From: Parendozoicomonas callyspongiae
GTDB lineage: Bacteria > Pseudomonadota > Gammaproteobacteria > Pseudomonadales > Endozoicomonadaceae
DNA: 64,000 bases
Direction of reading: 5' to 3'
Assembly: GCF_023502345.1 (NCBI RefSeq)
Contig: NZ_JAMFLX010000006.1
Location: 1-64,000, forward strand
The translations under genes were made by a program, and so were the position numbers. The notes under the pieces are model-generated. The model did not search any database. It saw only the letters and a list, made by a program, of their open reading frames with translations, and had not been told where the DNA came from. This document shows positions 1 to 7,719 of the stretch, one piece after another (within the stretch, counting starts at the first letter, position 1; the number at the start of each line of letters is the position of its first letter).

Positions 1-23
1 GATTTGGTCCTAAAAATGTTCCC

Positions 24-179
24 GGCAATTGCTCCTGCATTGCCCTAATAAGCTACATCCCTGTAGCGACAGACATTTTTGAGGATTTCCTCCATCCTTG
101 GAGGTCAACATCAGATAACGCGAACAATCGCGCAGAAAATGTTCCAGACATTTTACTGCACTTCCTCCTTCCATGGAGG
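24..179. repeat. Array of short hairpins upstream of 5S rRNA
   Basis: Six short perfect or near-perfect inverted repeats lie head to tail: ggcaat/attgcc (24-44), gctac/gtagc with loop atccct (52-67), cctcc/ggagg with loop atcctt (89-104), cgcga/tcgcg with loop acaa (119-132), aaaatg/cattt with loop ttccaga (136-154), and cctcc/ggagg with loop ttccat (164-179). The stems differ, but several loops share an ATCC(C/T)T-type core. The stretch lies where a 23S-5S spacer is expected. It resembles the REP-like hairpin clusters of marine gammaproteobacteria; no function is established. Confidence 0.6.
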
Positions 180-255
180 TCGCACACACTAAGTGTCAGC
201 AACTAACGACAGATTCTATAGATGAAGAGACCAAAAACCTCTTCATCACCAGTTT

Positions 256-374
256 TGCCTGGCGACCAAAGAGCTTTGGAACCACCTGATCCCATCCCGA
301 ACTCAGCAGTGAAACGAAGTATCGCCGATGGTAGTGTGGGGTTTCCCCATGTGAGAGTAGGTCATCGCCAGGTT
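256..374 (+). rRNA. rrf: 5S ribosomal RNA
   Basis: The sequence opens with tgcctggcgacc, contains the conserved ccgaactcagcagtgaaac and the gatggtagtgtggggt block, and closes with a complementary ggtcatcgccaggtt, so helix I pairs. Length near 118 nt is typical. An intrinsic terminator follows within about 15 nt, which makes this the last gene of an rRNA operon whose 23S lies upstream of the window. Exact ends are uncertain by two or three bases. Confidence 0.95.
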
Positions 375-387
375 TCAAATGCAAAAA

Positions 388-416
388 CCCGATCAGCATA
401 GCTGATCGGGTTTTTT
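388..416 (+). terminator. Intrinsic terminator after 5S rRNA
   Basis: A perfect 10-bp stem (cccgatcagc 388-397 with gctgatcggg 401-410) with an ATA loop is followed by six T residues. This is a textbook rho-independent terminator for the rRNA operon. Confidence 0.93.
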
Positions 417-458
417 CGTTTGATATTGGTAATGATTTAGTAGCTCGAACATGGAAAC

Positions 459-628
459 GTAGCGCAGCTACACATGTGACAAAAACGCCTGGAGCGTTTT
501 TGTTCACCACATCCTTGTGGTTCACCTGCTTCGCAGGTCAGCAAAGCTGACCCAGTTTGCTCCAGGCAAACTGGTGGACAGCCAAAGGCTGGCCCCGAAG
601 GGGCGAGGGCACGACTGCATGGATGCAG
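459..628. repeat. Array of short hairpins downstream of the rRNA operon
   Basis: This gene-free stretch (420-756) is filled with consecutive small palindromes: gtagc/gctac (459-471), aaaaacg/cgttttt (481-501), accac/gtggt with loop atcctt (506-521), acctg/caggt (524-538), cagc/gctg (539-549), ccagtttg/caaactgg (552-574), cagcc/ggctg (579-591), cccc/gggg (593-603) and ctgca/tgcag with loop tgga (615-628). Stems differ from one hairpin to the next, so they are not copies of a single repeat. Open frames across it are by-products of the palindromes. Confidence 0.7.
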
Positions 629-756
629 GAGCTAGAGCAACGCAGGAGCAGTTGCCGTGGAAAGCCCGAGCAAAGTAGGTCACAGGCAACTCCATACCTT
701 TCTATCGACTATCTTCTTCTTTTCATGTTCAAAGAAACATCGGCACGGAAGAAAAA

Positions 757-1245
757 GTGACAGTTTCCCGCCTTCTAATAGTACTTAACGCTGCTTTATT
801 AATATTGAGTGGAGTAGCTAAAGCAGAACCAGACAAAACCCTCTACCTCCAAACCAGCCTATACACAAAACACTTCCACACCAATAAATATCACAACGAC
901 AAACAAGAACTGATATCACTGGAATGGTTTTATCCGGCAAAGTCATCAGATCTTTTAGGCGCTACAACATTCCGAAATTCATTCAACCAAAGGTGTGAGT
1001 ATCTGTACTGGGGCAGACAATACCCTCTATCAAATATCCAGGAAGGAATGCGAGCTAAAGTCACCCTGGGACTGCTGCATGGATATAAAGGAAAGCATCA
1101 AAACAGTATCCCTCTAAATAACTTTGGGACTGCTCCAGCGGTAATCCCAACAATTGGATACGAAAACCGATATTTTGGTGTAGATGTTATTATGCTGGGA
1201 GTTTCCGCAGTGATGTTAACCGTAGGTGTTTCACTGGGAAAATAA
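757..1245 (+). CDS. PagP-like outer-membrane beta-barrel protein
   Basis: The 162-residue product starts at a GTG preceded by GGAAG five bases upstream. Residues 1-23 form a signal peptide ending near AKAEP. The mature part has alternating hydrophobic beta strands and motifs such as LYTKHF, EWFYP, YLYWG, LLHGYKG and APAVIPTIGY. These match a family of small outer-membrane proteins related to the lipid A palmitoyltransferase PagP; some relatives carry a misleading sn-glycerol-3-phosphate transporter label. PagP moves palmitate from phospholipid to lipid A at the outer leaflet. I did not confirm the PagP catalytic His/Asp/Ser set, so lipid A acylation is inference. The gene stands alone between the hairpin array and dsbA. 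Confidence 0.6.
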   Translation: MTVSRLLIVLNAALLILSGVAKAEPDKTLYLQTSLYTKHFHTNKYHNDKQELISLEWFYPAKSSDLLGATTFRNSFNQRCEYLYWGRQYPLSNIQEGMRAKVTLGLLHGYKGKHQNSIPLNNFGTAPAVIPTIGYENRYFGVDVIMLGVSAVMLTVGVSLGK

Positions 1246-1367
1246 GTTACATCATCAAAAAAGAAGTTAATTGCCACACCAGCAATTAGCTAATTTGTGG
1301 TAGGAGTCATGAACCGTTTCTGACACAATGACAGCAGGCTTTTTCAACATAAGGTGGAGCTTACGCT

Positions 1368-2000
1368 GTGATAAAAGCGATAAGAACTTTTTTGACTCTG
1401 GCAGCACTTCTGCCAATGCTTGCATTAGCTGCAGAACCCTTTCAGGAAGGCAAGCACTACATCAAGCTTGATGCACCAGTTCAAACTCAGTCCAAAGGTA
1501 AAATCGAAGTTGCAGAGGCATTCTGGTATGGCTGCCCGCACTGTATGACGTTGGAAACTTACCTGATTCCCTGGAAAAACAAGCTGCCGGAATACACCTC
1601 ATTCCGTAAGGTTCCAGCCTTGTTCAGCAAAGTATGGAAGAGCCATGGTCAGTTGTACTTTGCTCTCGATGCCTTGAATGTTCCACAGTCAGTACATGAT
1701 GATGTGTTTGTCAGTGTGCAAAAACAGGGGCGTCGTTTAACTTCTCAGGAAGATATGGCCAAGTTTGCATCTGAGCATGGCATTTCACCGGATGCCTTTA
1801 ATAAGGCCTTTAAATCCTTCGGTGTAAAAAACAAGATGCGTCAGGCTGATAAGATGATCCGTGGAGCCCGTATTACCGGAGTTCCAGCTCTGATCATTAG
1901 TGGCAAGTATATTGTGTCTGCCAGCGAAGCAGGCAGCGTTGAGAATATGTTTAAAGTTGCGGATTATCTGATAGAAAAAGAGCGGAAGCTTTTGAAATAA
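1368..2000 (+). CDS. dsbA: Thiol:disulfide interchange protein DsbA
   Basis: The 210-residue periplasmic oxidoreductase donates disulfide bonds to exported proteins and is re-oxidised by DsbB. A signal peptide (residues 1-22, cut after LALAA) precedes a thioredoxin fold. The redox motif CPHC is at 56-59, in the context FWYGCPHC, and the cis-proline loop TGVP is at 170-173; both are diagnostic of DsbA. The start is GTG, with AAGGTGGAG eight to nine bases upstream. In E. coli dsbA lies close to yihD and yihG. Homologues of both are in this window (4047 and 58151), so the neighbourhood is partly kept but scattered. Type IV pilus assembly usually needs DsbA, which fits the pilus genes further on. 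Confidence 0.95.
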   Translation: MIKAIRTFLTLAALLPMLALAAEPFQEGKHYIKLDAPVQTQSKGKIEVAEAFWYGCPHCMTLETYLIPWKNKLPEYTSFRKVPALFSKVWKSHGQLYFALDALNVPQSVHDDVFVSVQKQGRRLTSQEDMAKFASEHGISPDAFNKAFKSFGVKNKMRQADKMIRGARITGVPALIISGKYIVSASEAGSVENMFKVADYLIEKERKLLK

Positions 2001-2027
2001 GTTCCGCTCTAAGCATGCTGTCTCATA

Positions 2028-2050
2028 GGTAGAGATCTTAGATCTCTACC
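2028..2050. terminator. Palindrome between convergent dsbA and coiled-coil gene
   Basis: A perfect 10-bp stem (ggtagagatc / gatctctacc) has a TTA loop at 2038-2040. The loop is itself the TAA stop codon of the minus-strand gene. It lies between two convergent genes and probably ends or protects both transcripts, but neither side has a clear T tract. Confidence 0.45.
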
Positions 2051-2520
2051 ATCTCTTCAATCGCATTCTTCACATCTTTAGGGACTGCGCGCATGCGTGG
2101 CCAGGCGATATAAGGCTTCTTATTGTCGTCTTCTTCGACGTGAGGTATTTTGGCGCCGCCAGTCTTACGGTCAACAACACGCAGGTTGAAATCAGGGCGC
2201 TCGTTTTCACGGGTTTCCTGATCGATTTCCAGGTAAATAGCCCAGGACTTATCTTCAGATTCCCAGTGTGGCTTTTCCAGAACCTGCAGAGACTGAAAAT
2301 GATGATTCATTTCCTGCAGCATTTTTTCCTGGGCAGCCTGCTGTTCCTGAGCTTTCTTCAGACGGCTTTTCGCCTGGTTCAGTTCAGTGCTCTTGCTGCG
2401 GTTATCATCCTGCAGACGCTTGATCTGCGCTTTCATACGCTTGGGGTTATCAGCCTGAAGAGTTTTGTTCTCAGCTTTCAGCTGTTTGATTTCAGCTTGT
2501 AATGCTTCAATGGAAGGCAT
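2038..2520 (-). CDS. Hypothetical coiled-coil protein
   Basis: I do not recognise a named family. With the ATG at 2520 (AAGG nine bases upstream) the product has 160 residues; a seven-residue longer form would need a TTG start. Residues 1 to about 85 are a continuous charged coiled coil rich in K, E, Q and L. The C-terminal half is a small domain with the segments KSWAIYLEID, DFNLRVVDRKTGG and PYIAWPRMRAVP. There is no signal peptide or membrane segment, so it should be cytoplasmic. It converges on dsbA, and a palindrome covers its stop codon. Confidence 0.75.
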   Translation of the reverse strand: MPSIEALQAEIKQLKAENKTLQADNPKRMKAQIKRLQDDNRSKSTELNQAKSRLKKAQEQQAAQEKMLQEMNHHFQSLQVLEKPHWESEDKSWAIYLEIDQETRENERPDFNLRVVDRKTGGAKIPHVEEDDNKKPYIAWPRMRAVPKDVKNAIEEMVEI

Positions 2521-2727
2521 TGAGAGAAACCTTGTATGCAAAAACAGCCGATTTTATCAGGTGAAGCTCCATGAGCCTGTCAGGGATAATCACAATAGCC
2601 AAAGCGGATATTAACTGTTTTATTGGTTAATAAGTGAGCAAATGTGTGGTGGAGGTTTTAAAGAGGTTAAGAATAAGGGGCGTGATAATCGCAGGGGAAA
2701 GGCTGAAGCCCTTCCCCTAATCAGAGA

Positions 2728-3180
2728 TTAAGCTGATTCGTTTTCAAGCAGCTTGCTGCCGTTAATGGCAATCTTGCGGGGCTTCTTGGCTTCAGGAATT
2801 TCGCGTTCCAGCTCGATATGAAGCAGACCGTTTTCCATATTGGCACCATTGACCTTTACGTGGTCAGCCAGCTGGAAGCGGCGCTCGAAATTGCGCTCAG
2901 CAATGCCCTGATAGAGGTATTCGCGCTCTGTCTTCACTTCTGGCTTTTTGCCTTTTATGGTCAGAACGTTTTCACGGCTCTCAATCTCCAGCTCATCTTC
3001 AGTAAAGCCAGCAATAGCCATGGTGATTCGGTAGTTGTTCTCGCCTAACAGTTCAATATTGTAGGGAGGATAGCCGTTCTGATTGGATGACTGGTTAATA
3101 TTTTCCAGCATGCTGGCCATACGGTCAAAGCCGATAGCAGAACGGTAAAGAGGGGAAAAATCAAAATCGAAAGTACGCAT
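2728..3180 (-). CDS. ibpA: Small heat-shock protein, Hsp20/IbpA family
   Basis: This 150-residue chaperone holds unfolding proteins for the DnaK/ClpB system. It starts [20 protein letters not shown], the IbpA/B signature, followed by an alpha-crystallin domain (about residues 35-130, with [12 protein letters not shown] and [10 protein letters not shown]) and a short C-terminal tail containing RKIAING. An ATG at 3180 with AGAGGA seven bases upstream is preferred over an in-frame extension upstream, because the extension has no homology and would overlap the leader. A sigma-32-like promoter and a ROSE-type hairpin lie immediately upstream, so control by heat at both transcription and translation is expected. 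The IbpA versus IbpB name is not resolved. Confidence 0.93.
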   Translation of the reverse strand: MRTFDFDFSPLYRSAIGFDRMASMLENINQSSNQNGYPPYNIELLGENNYRITMAIAGFTEDELEIESRENVLTIKGKKPEVKTEREYLYQGIAERNFERRFQLADHVKVNGANMENGLLHIELEREIPEAKKPRKIAINGSKLLENESA

Positions 3181-3184
3181 AATC

Positions 3185-3205
3185 ATATCCTCTAAAGAGC
3201 AATAT
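3185..3205 (-). promoter_or_regulatory. ROSE-type RNA thermometer hairpin of hsp20
   Basis: On the minus strand, the 21 nt just before the hsp20 start fold as ATATTGCTC - TTTA - GAGGATAT. The UUGCU anti-Shine-Dalgarno strand pairs with AGGA and leaves an opposed G, as in the conserved core of ROSE elements. The ribosome-binding site would be sequestered at low temperature and freed by heat. The whole leader is about 95 nt, the right size for a ROSE element; the upstream helices were not folded. Confidence 0.75.
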
Positions 3206-3281
3206 GTTGTTCGAGTGGCCTTCCTCGTAGACAGGCCCGTTTCCAGCGGCTCTTCCTTTGAAGCAACCGCCTTCACATTCT

Positions 3282-3310
3282 ATATAGGGGCGTATTTTTT
3301 GATTCCAAGG
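3282..3310 (-). promoter_or_regulatory. Sigma-32-like heat-shock promoter of hsp20
   Basis: Read on the minus strand, CCTTGGAA is followed by about 12 bases and CCCCTATAT. This is close to the RpoH consensus (CTTGAAA, 13-15 bases, CCCCATNT). It places transcription start about 95 nt before the coding start, leaving room for the thermometer leader. Confidence 0.65.
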
Positions 3311-3324
3311 AGCAATGGTAAAAA

Positions 3325-3843
3325 TTATTTTTTTAGGGGGCCAAGATTAACCAGTTCATGGTCAACCATAGAGTCACCGTCAAAGATATATTTCCCGTGA
3401 AAACGTTGCCCCTTCAATACCAGCGGAAGCCAGATACCATCATCTTCCCACATCTCCTGGTAAGGGATTCTGTCCAGCTCAAACCATAAAGGAATAGCTT
3501 CGTCGGTTTCAGTCGGAGTGCCTTTGAAGTCAGTCGCACTGAAAATATAAACATGGATAGAATAACCATCGGTAAACTGGAACAGGCTGATTCCGTGGTA
3601 GGAAATGTTTTCAGGCGTAACAAGCAGCTCTTCCTGAACTTCTCGTACGGCACACTGCTCGGGAGTTTCACCTGGATCAAGTTTTCCGCCAGGTCCATTA
3701 ATTTTGCCTGCACCCAGTCCGCGTTTTTTTCGTATCAGCAGAATTTTTCCATCCTTGATGATAAACATCAGGGTGGCAATATCCTTCGCCTTCCAGTTGG
3801 ACCAGTCGATGGAAGAAACAGAATCGAACAGAGCTGTCGTCAT
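3325..3843 (-). CDS. MTH1/NUDT1-like Nudix hydrolase (8-oxo-dGTPase type)
   Basis: The 172-residue protein has a Nudix box at 53-72: G53, E59, R67, E68, E71 and E72 in the GX5EX7REUXEE pattern that binds Mg2+. The glycine usual just after the box is Leu here. Downstream segments (IHVYIFSATDFKGTP, E-x-DEAIPLWFELDRIPYQ, MWEDDGIWLPLVL, FHGKY) follow human MTH1 closely as I remember it, more than they follow E. coli MutT. The likely role is removing oxidised purine nucleoside triphosphates from the nucleotide pool. No good Shine-Dalgarno precedes the ATG. It lies upstream of the hsp20 gene on the same strand, but the heat-shock promoter separates them. Confidence 0.85.
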   Translation of the reverse strand: MTTALFDSVSSIDWSNWKAKDIATLMFIIKDGKILLIRKKRGLGAGKINGPGGKLDPGETPEQCAVREVQEELLVTPENISYHGISLFQFTDGYSIHVYIFSATDFKGTPTETDEAIPLWFELDRIPYQEMWEDDGIWLPLVLKGQRFHGKYIFDGDSMVDHELVNLGPLKK

Positions 3844-4046
3844 AATTTCAGTCAGAGAACAAATCGGTGTTTGAAAATTGCAGGTTAATTGCGCCAGAGC
3901 AAAAGTCCAGTTGAGTAAAGTTAAGTTAAGGGAAAATTTGATTATTGTCAGGGATTCTTGCTGCGGACTGAAGGATACTCGTTGAACACAGATGCACAGC
4001 CGTGGTGTTTATCTGTGTCTTGGTGAGTGTCTTTGTGAGAGTGATT

Positions 4047-4310
4047 ATGAGTGAACGTCGTAAACAGTTGCTGAACATGTTGCTGGAAGCCTGGGATAAA
4101 GAACCTGAGCAGGATCTGATGCGTGTTGTCGAGCATCTGGCTGCTGGCGCTGGTCACCTGGGAAGCATCAGTAATTTTAAGGATGATGCTCTGTTTATGC
4201 AGCTGGAGCATCAGAAAAAATGCAGTGGAGCCCGGTTAGGTGGGGTTCACTCAGAGTACATTCCGGATTTTCGTGCTGCGCTGTTAAGCGCACGTGGCTG
4301 CCAGGCCTGA
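4047..4310 (+). CDS. yihD: YihD family protein (DUF1040)
   Basis: The 87-residue product matches E. coli YihD as I recall it: an N-terminal helix with LLEAWDKEP, a central FKDDALFMQL and the C-terminal DFRAALLSARG, all at the right spacing and length. Its function is unknown. In E. coli it is a neighbour of dsbA, as it loosely is here. The ATG at 4047 is chosen because homology begins there; the 15 extra residues of a longer frame (MVFICVLVSVFVRVI) have no counterpart. Confidence 0.85.
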   Translation: MSERRKQLLNMLLEAWDKEPEQDLMRVVEHLAAGAGHLGSISNFKDDALFMQLEHQKKCSGARLGGVHSEYIPDFRAALLSARGCQA

Positions 4311-4348
4311 CCTGCCAACTATCAAGTCAGGCTCTGAGAGCAAGTTTT

Positions 4349-5344
4349 TCAGCGCTTTTTCTTCTTTCTTTCCTTTTTTCCGTAAAGTGACGGTTCACCT
4401 TCCGGGCGTGTCTTAAATCGACGATGTTGCCAAAGATATTGATCTGGATATTTCCGGACAAAGTCTTCTGTCAGTTGGTTCAGACGTAGAGAGTCATCTT
4501 TATTGTCGTCAGAAGGGAAGTTTTCCAGAGGTTCGGAAAACTCGACCAAATATTTGTCATCCTTGTCGATACAGTAAGTACCAAACACAACCTTGGCATT
4601 GGAAAGCCGGGCAAAGTCAGAGGTGCTTGGTATTGTGGCTGCGTCAATGCCAAAGAATGGCAGGAAATAGCTTCTTTTCCTTCCCATATCCTGGTCAGGT
4701 AAAATAATTCCAATTTCACCCTTCTTCAGGAAAAACAGCAGATCTTTCACCTGTTTACGGGGAATGAAACGAGCCTTGTTCCGATAGCTGTTACGACGCA
4801 CGCCGCTAACATATTCGTAAACAGGGTTGTCATGCACCCGGTAAAGGATATTAAAAGAGAAGCGTTCAGCGGCAATACGGCAGGCCATTTCAACGCAGGT
4901 CATATGAAGAGCATTGACAAGCACACCCTGGCCGCTGTCTTGAGTTTTAAGAATTCGTGACCAGCCGATAAAGTGGCTGATCCGTTCAATGCGTTTACGG
5001 GATGAGAACCAGGCTACACCGGGTTCAAGTAAAGCAATACCAATAGCTTCAAAGTTTTTCCTGAGAAGTTTCTCCCGCTCTTCAGCTGATTTTTCTGGAA
5101 AACAAAGCTCAAGATTCCTCCGGGTTACCTTGACTCGGCTGCCGCCAATTTTCATCAGGATGTAGCCGATATTGCGCCCGAGGGTCAATACCCAGGTAAA
5201 GGGCAGTCGCCCGATAATGAATAGCAGGCCGATCAGTGACCATAGTGGCCAGTAGCGAGGATGCAGATATTCCAACTTGAAATGATAGTTGGTGGTGTAC
5301 TCACGTTCCTCAAAGGGAATATCGTGGTTAATCTCCGGATTCAA
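4349..5344 (-). CDS. lpxL: Lipid A biosynthesis acyltransferase, LpxL/HtrB family
   Basis: The 331-residue inner-membrane enzyme adds a secondary acyl chain from acyl-ACP to Kdo2-lipid IVA. It has one N-terminal membrane segment (about 37-57) and the catalytic HX4E motif (H147, E152 in NALHMTCVEM). Further along are the family landmarks PDQDMGRKRSYFLPFFG and YLWQHRRFKTRPEGE near the C-terminus. No ATG precedes the homologous region, and an in-frame stop lies just upstream. The start must therefore be TTG, with a weak AGAGAG site. Which acyl chain and position it serves (LpxL, LpxP or LpxM) cannot be told. The C-terminus is unusually lysine-rich (KKERKKKKR). Confidence 0.9.
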   Translation of the reverse strand: MNPEINHDIPFEEREYTTNYHFKLEYLHPRYWPLWSLIGLLFIIGRLPFTWVLTLGRNIGYILMKIGGSRVKVTRRNLELCFPEKSAEEREKLLRKNFEAIGIALLEPGVAWFSSRKRIERISHFIGWSRILKTQDSGQGVLVNALHMTCVEMACRIAAERFSFNILYRVHDNPVYEYVSGVRRNSYRNKARFIPRKQVKDLLFFLKKGEIGIILPDQDMGRKRSYFLPFFGIDAATIPSTSDFARLSNAKVVFGTYCIDKDDKYLVEFSEPLENFPSDDNKDDSLRLNQLTEDFVRKYPDQYLWQHRRFKTRPEGEPSLYGKKERKKKKR

Positions 5345-5474
5345 CGCAGCTCTCTACTCTATATATGACAGATCTATAAACACTGGGGGAAGTATACCGG
5401 AAGATTGCCAGGCAAAACCCGGCAGTTTTTTGAGATTTTGTATGGTTATGTAAACAGAGGTGTGAAGAGAAAGT

Positions 5475-6512
5475 TTACTGTAGTGGAAAAAAACCAATCG
5501 TTCTGGATGCGGGTGTTCCGGGAAGGCTGGATATATCTGGTATCGGGGATTCCGACGCCGGAAATAAATATTCAGTCGAAACAGGGTACCCATTTTTTAA
5601 GCCTTGATCATTCACACCAGTAAATCTTGTATTTGTTTTAACCACAGATACAGGAGATAAAGACGTTATATTCTTCCATAGTGCCTGGTGGTTGCCAGGG
5701 CATGCATCTTCAATGTTTGAGGTATAAACATAGATATCATAATCGTGATATTTGCACACGTTTTTAATAAATTGGAAATTCTCGGGAGATTTAATCCAGC
5801 AATGATGGATAAGACACAGCTGGTTATTGACCAGCTTTTTAATCCATTCAAATCTTTCTGGATTATTTTGAAAAAGATCACGGAAAAACTCATAGTGCTG
5901 AAATGGATGAAAATCATCAAGTCTGAGCCCCGGGCAATATATTTCAAAATTCAACTGTTGTGATTCGTATGAGTAGTATCTTGCCAGCCATTTTGCTTTC
6001 TTCTCCATACATGATAAATTTGGTGGGTAATATAATTTCAAAGTAAGGGCGTTTGTTTCAAGATCCACATCAGTATGACGCGGCATTTTTTCAAGGAACT
6101 GTTCGATATTCTGAGATTCATGAAATGCTCTTGACAGAAGATGCCAGAAATCGATCATTGGTTTGGCATAGTCAAAGATAAACAGTTTTGGAATTGGCCC
6201 CAGACTTCCATCAGGACGTTGCGTCAATCTTATTGCATTGCTTAAACACTGGGCTCCGCCTGTCGCCACAATGGCAGGGTGTTTTTTAATGGTGACGAGT
6301 TTCTCAAGGAAGCAGATGGGATCATTTCCTATGGCATTAGATCCTGTGTCTGGAAAGGTTTTTTTGATTGATGTTTTCTTAAAATCTTTCCAGACTTTAA
6401 ATCCACGCCAGTACTTTTGGATAGTGACTGCTGCCTTCGATTTTTTATCTTCATTCTGTGAACAGTTCGCTGTTGAGATGGATGTCTCAGTTACTGGTTC
6501 AAGCGAGTTCAT
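5475..6512 (-). CDS. IQ-motif protein A, candidate host-directed effector
   Basis: This 345-residue protein is not assigned to a named family. Its N-terminus is polar and disordered. Residues 27-44 hold a eukaryotic-type IQ calmodulin-binding motif (AAVTIQKYWRGFKVW; I31, Q32, R36, G37), although the later basic position is W41 followed by K42. The rest is one globular domain. A glycine turn (ATGGAQCLSNAIRL) is followed by a hydrophobic strand ending in Asp (KLFIFDYAKPMIDFW). Late strands DYDIYVYTSNIED and PVSVVKTNTRF suggest a Rossmann-like, perhaps methyltransferase-like, fold; that is inference. There is no signal peptide. It is a tandem paralogue of the next gene, with an AGAGGG ribosome-binding site. 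Confidence 0.8.
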   Translation of the reverse strand: MNSLEPVTETSISTANCSQNEDKKSKAAVTIQKYWRGFKVWKDFKKTSIKKTFPDTGSNAIGNDPICFLEKLVTIKKHPAIVATGGAQCLSNAIRLTQRPDGSLGPIPKLFIFDYAKPMIDFWHLLSRAFHESQNIEQFLEKMPRHTDVDLETNALTLKLYYPPNLSCMEKKAKWLARYYSYESQQLNFEIYCPGLRLDDFHPFQHYEFFRDLFQNNPERFEWIKKLVNNQLCLIHHCWIKSPENFQFIKNVCKYHDYDIYVYTSNIEDACPGNHQALWKNITSLSPVSVVKTNTRFTGVNDQGLKNGYPVSTEYLFPASESPIPDISSLPGTPASRTIGFFPLQ

Positions 6513-6639
6513 AGTGTTGTCCCTCTAGTAATTTTTATGAATTCTGATTCCCCAAAAATATCTGGCTAACAACCCTGTTATTTTTTCCTGTGCTTTCTTG
6601 AAATGTTGGTTCAGGCGCTTGATCTGGTCATAATGTGTT

Positions 6640-7719
6640 TTAACTGAAGCTGCTTTGAGGGCGAGGATGTAATGTATGGAGATCTACTATGGAAATTTTC
6701 TCATCACTTCCATGGTTTTGAGCAGTCATTTCCCCCTCCTGATTGATTTGAAAGTGAGTTTGATATTCAGTATTCAGGATGTATTCAGTTGAAACAGGAT
6801 ACCCTGTTTTTTTATCTTGATTTTGGTACTTAGTATGAGCTTTTACTACGGCTACAGGTGATAATGCTCTGATGTTTTCCCATAAAGTTTGAGCTGGCTG
6901 TTTATTGGTATCTTCAATATTTGAAGCATAAACATAAACGTCGTAATCGTGATATTCACAAACCCTTTTTACAAAGGAAAAGCTTGTTGGTGATTGATGC
7001 CAGCAACTTTGAATAAGATATATTTGATTGGTGACAAGGCGCTTAACCCATTCAAACCTTTTCTCATCTGAATCGAGTAATTGTTTGAAAAATTCATAGG
7101 ATTCTCTTGGGTGAAGGTTTTCAGGGTTAATTTCCGGAAATGATTCTTTCGAAAATCGTTTTTGATGTTCGTATGGCCAAAATTCAACAATCCATCTTGA
7201 TATACCGTCTTCCTTTGAGCAGTTTTTTGGGTATGGAATCACTATTTCAAATTTAGTAGTTTCAGTGTTGTAATTGATCAGGCGTGGTAGCTTTGCCAGT
7301 AGTTGCTCTATATTTTCAGATTTCATGAAAACTTCTGATAATAATTTCCAGAATTCAATAATTTTCTGGCTGAAGTCAATGATAAATATTTTTGGTATAA
7401 CTCCCAGGCTGCAGTCAGCTCGTTGAGTCAGTCTGATCGCATTACTTAAACACTGGGCTCCACCTGTTGTGACAATAGCGGGATGTTTTTTAATGGTAAC
7501 AAATTTTTCAAGATAGGGTATGGGATCATTACCTACAGATAAATGCCCCATTGGGACATGATGGTCTTTAGTTGATGGATTTGTAAAATCCCTCTTCACC
7601 TTAAATCCACGCCAGTACTTTTGGATAGTGACTGCTGCCGTTGTTCTTTCGTCTTCAGCTTTTGGGGCTGTCACAGTTGGTACAGGCGTTGTGTTATTGG
7701 TGGCCGTCTGTTGGAGCAT
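6640..7719 (-). CDS. IQ-motif protein B, candidate host-directed effector
   Basis: This 359-residue paralogue of the gene at 5475 is co-directional and lies 127 bp upstream of it. The IQ motif is complete: I32-Q33-xxx-R37-G38-xxx-K42-xx-F45 within AAVTIQKYWRGFKVKRDF, matching the consensus for Ca2+-independent calmodulin binding. Many blocks are shared with copy A, including VGNDPI, VTIKKHPAIV, TTGGAQCLSNAIRLTQR, KYHDYD/EYHDYD-VYVY, SNIED and GYPVSTEY. The C-terminal 40 residues diverge and are polar. Bacteria make no calmodulin, so an IQ motif kept in both copies implies action inside a eukaryotic cell. The absence of a Sec signal would fit type III or IV secretion; no secretion genes are visible here. 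Confidence 0.8.
   Translation of the reverse strand: MLQQTATNNTTPVPTVTAPKAEDERTTAAVTIQKYWRGFKVKRDFTNPSTKDHHVPMGHLSVGNDPIPYLEKFVTIKKHPAIVTTGGAQCLSNAIRLTQRADCSLGVIPKIFIIDFSQKIIEFWKLLSEVFMKSENIEQLLAKLPRLINYNTETTKFEIVIPYPKNCSKEDGISRWIVEFWPYEHQKRFSKESFPEINPENLHPRESYEFFKQLLDSDEKRFEWVKRLVTNQIYLIQSCWHQSPTSFSFVKRVCEYHDYDVYVYASNIEDTNKQPAQTLWENIRALSPVAVVKAHTKYQNQDKKTGYPVSTEYILNTEYQTHFQINQEGEMTAQNHGSDEKISIVDLHTLHPRPQSSFS

Noticed and set aside
196-525. Open frame on the minus strand across the 5S rRNA
   Set aside because: It runs through the 5S gene and its terminator, has no homology and is explained by the RNA gene.
557-760. Open frame in the hairpin array downstream of the 5S rRNA
   Set aside because: The translation is low in information and made from palindrome sequence; there is no ribosome-binding site or recognisable protein.
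2693-2718. aggggaa/ttcccct hairpin after hsp20
   Set aside because: The stem is good, but there is no T tract on the hsp20 strand, so I did not list it as a terminator.
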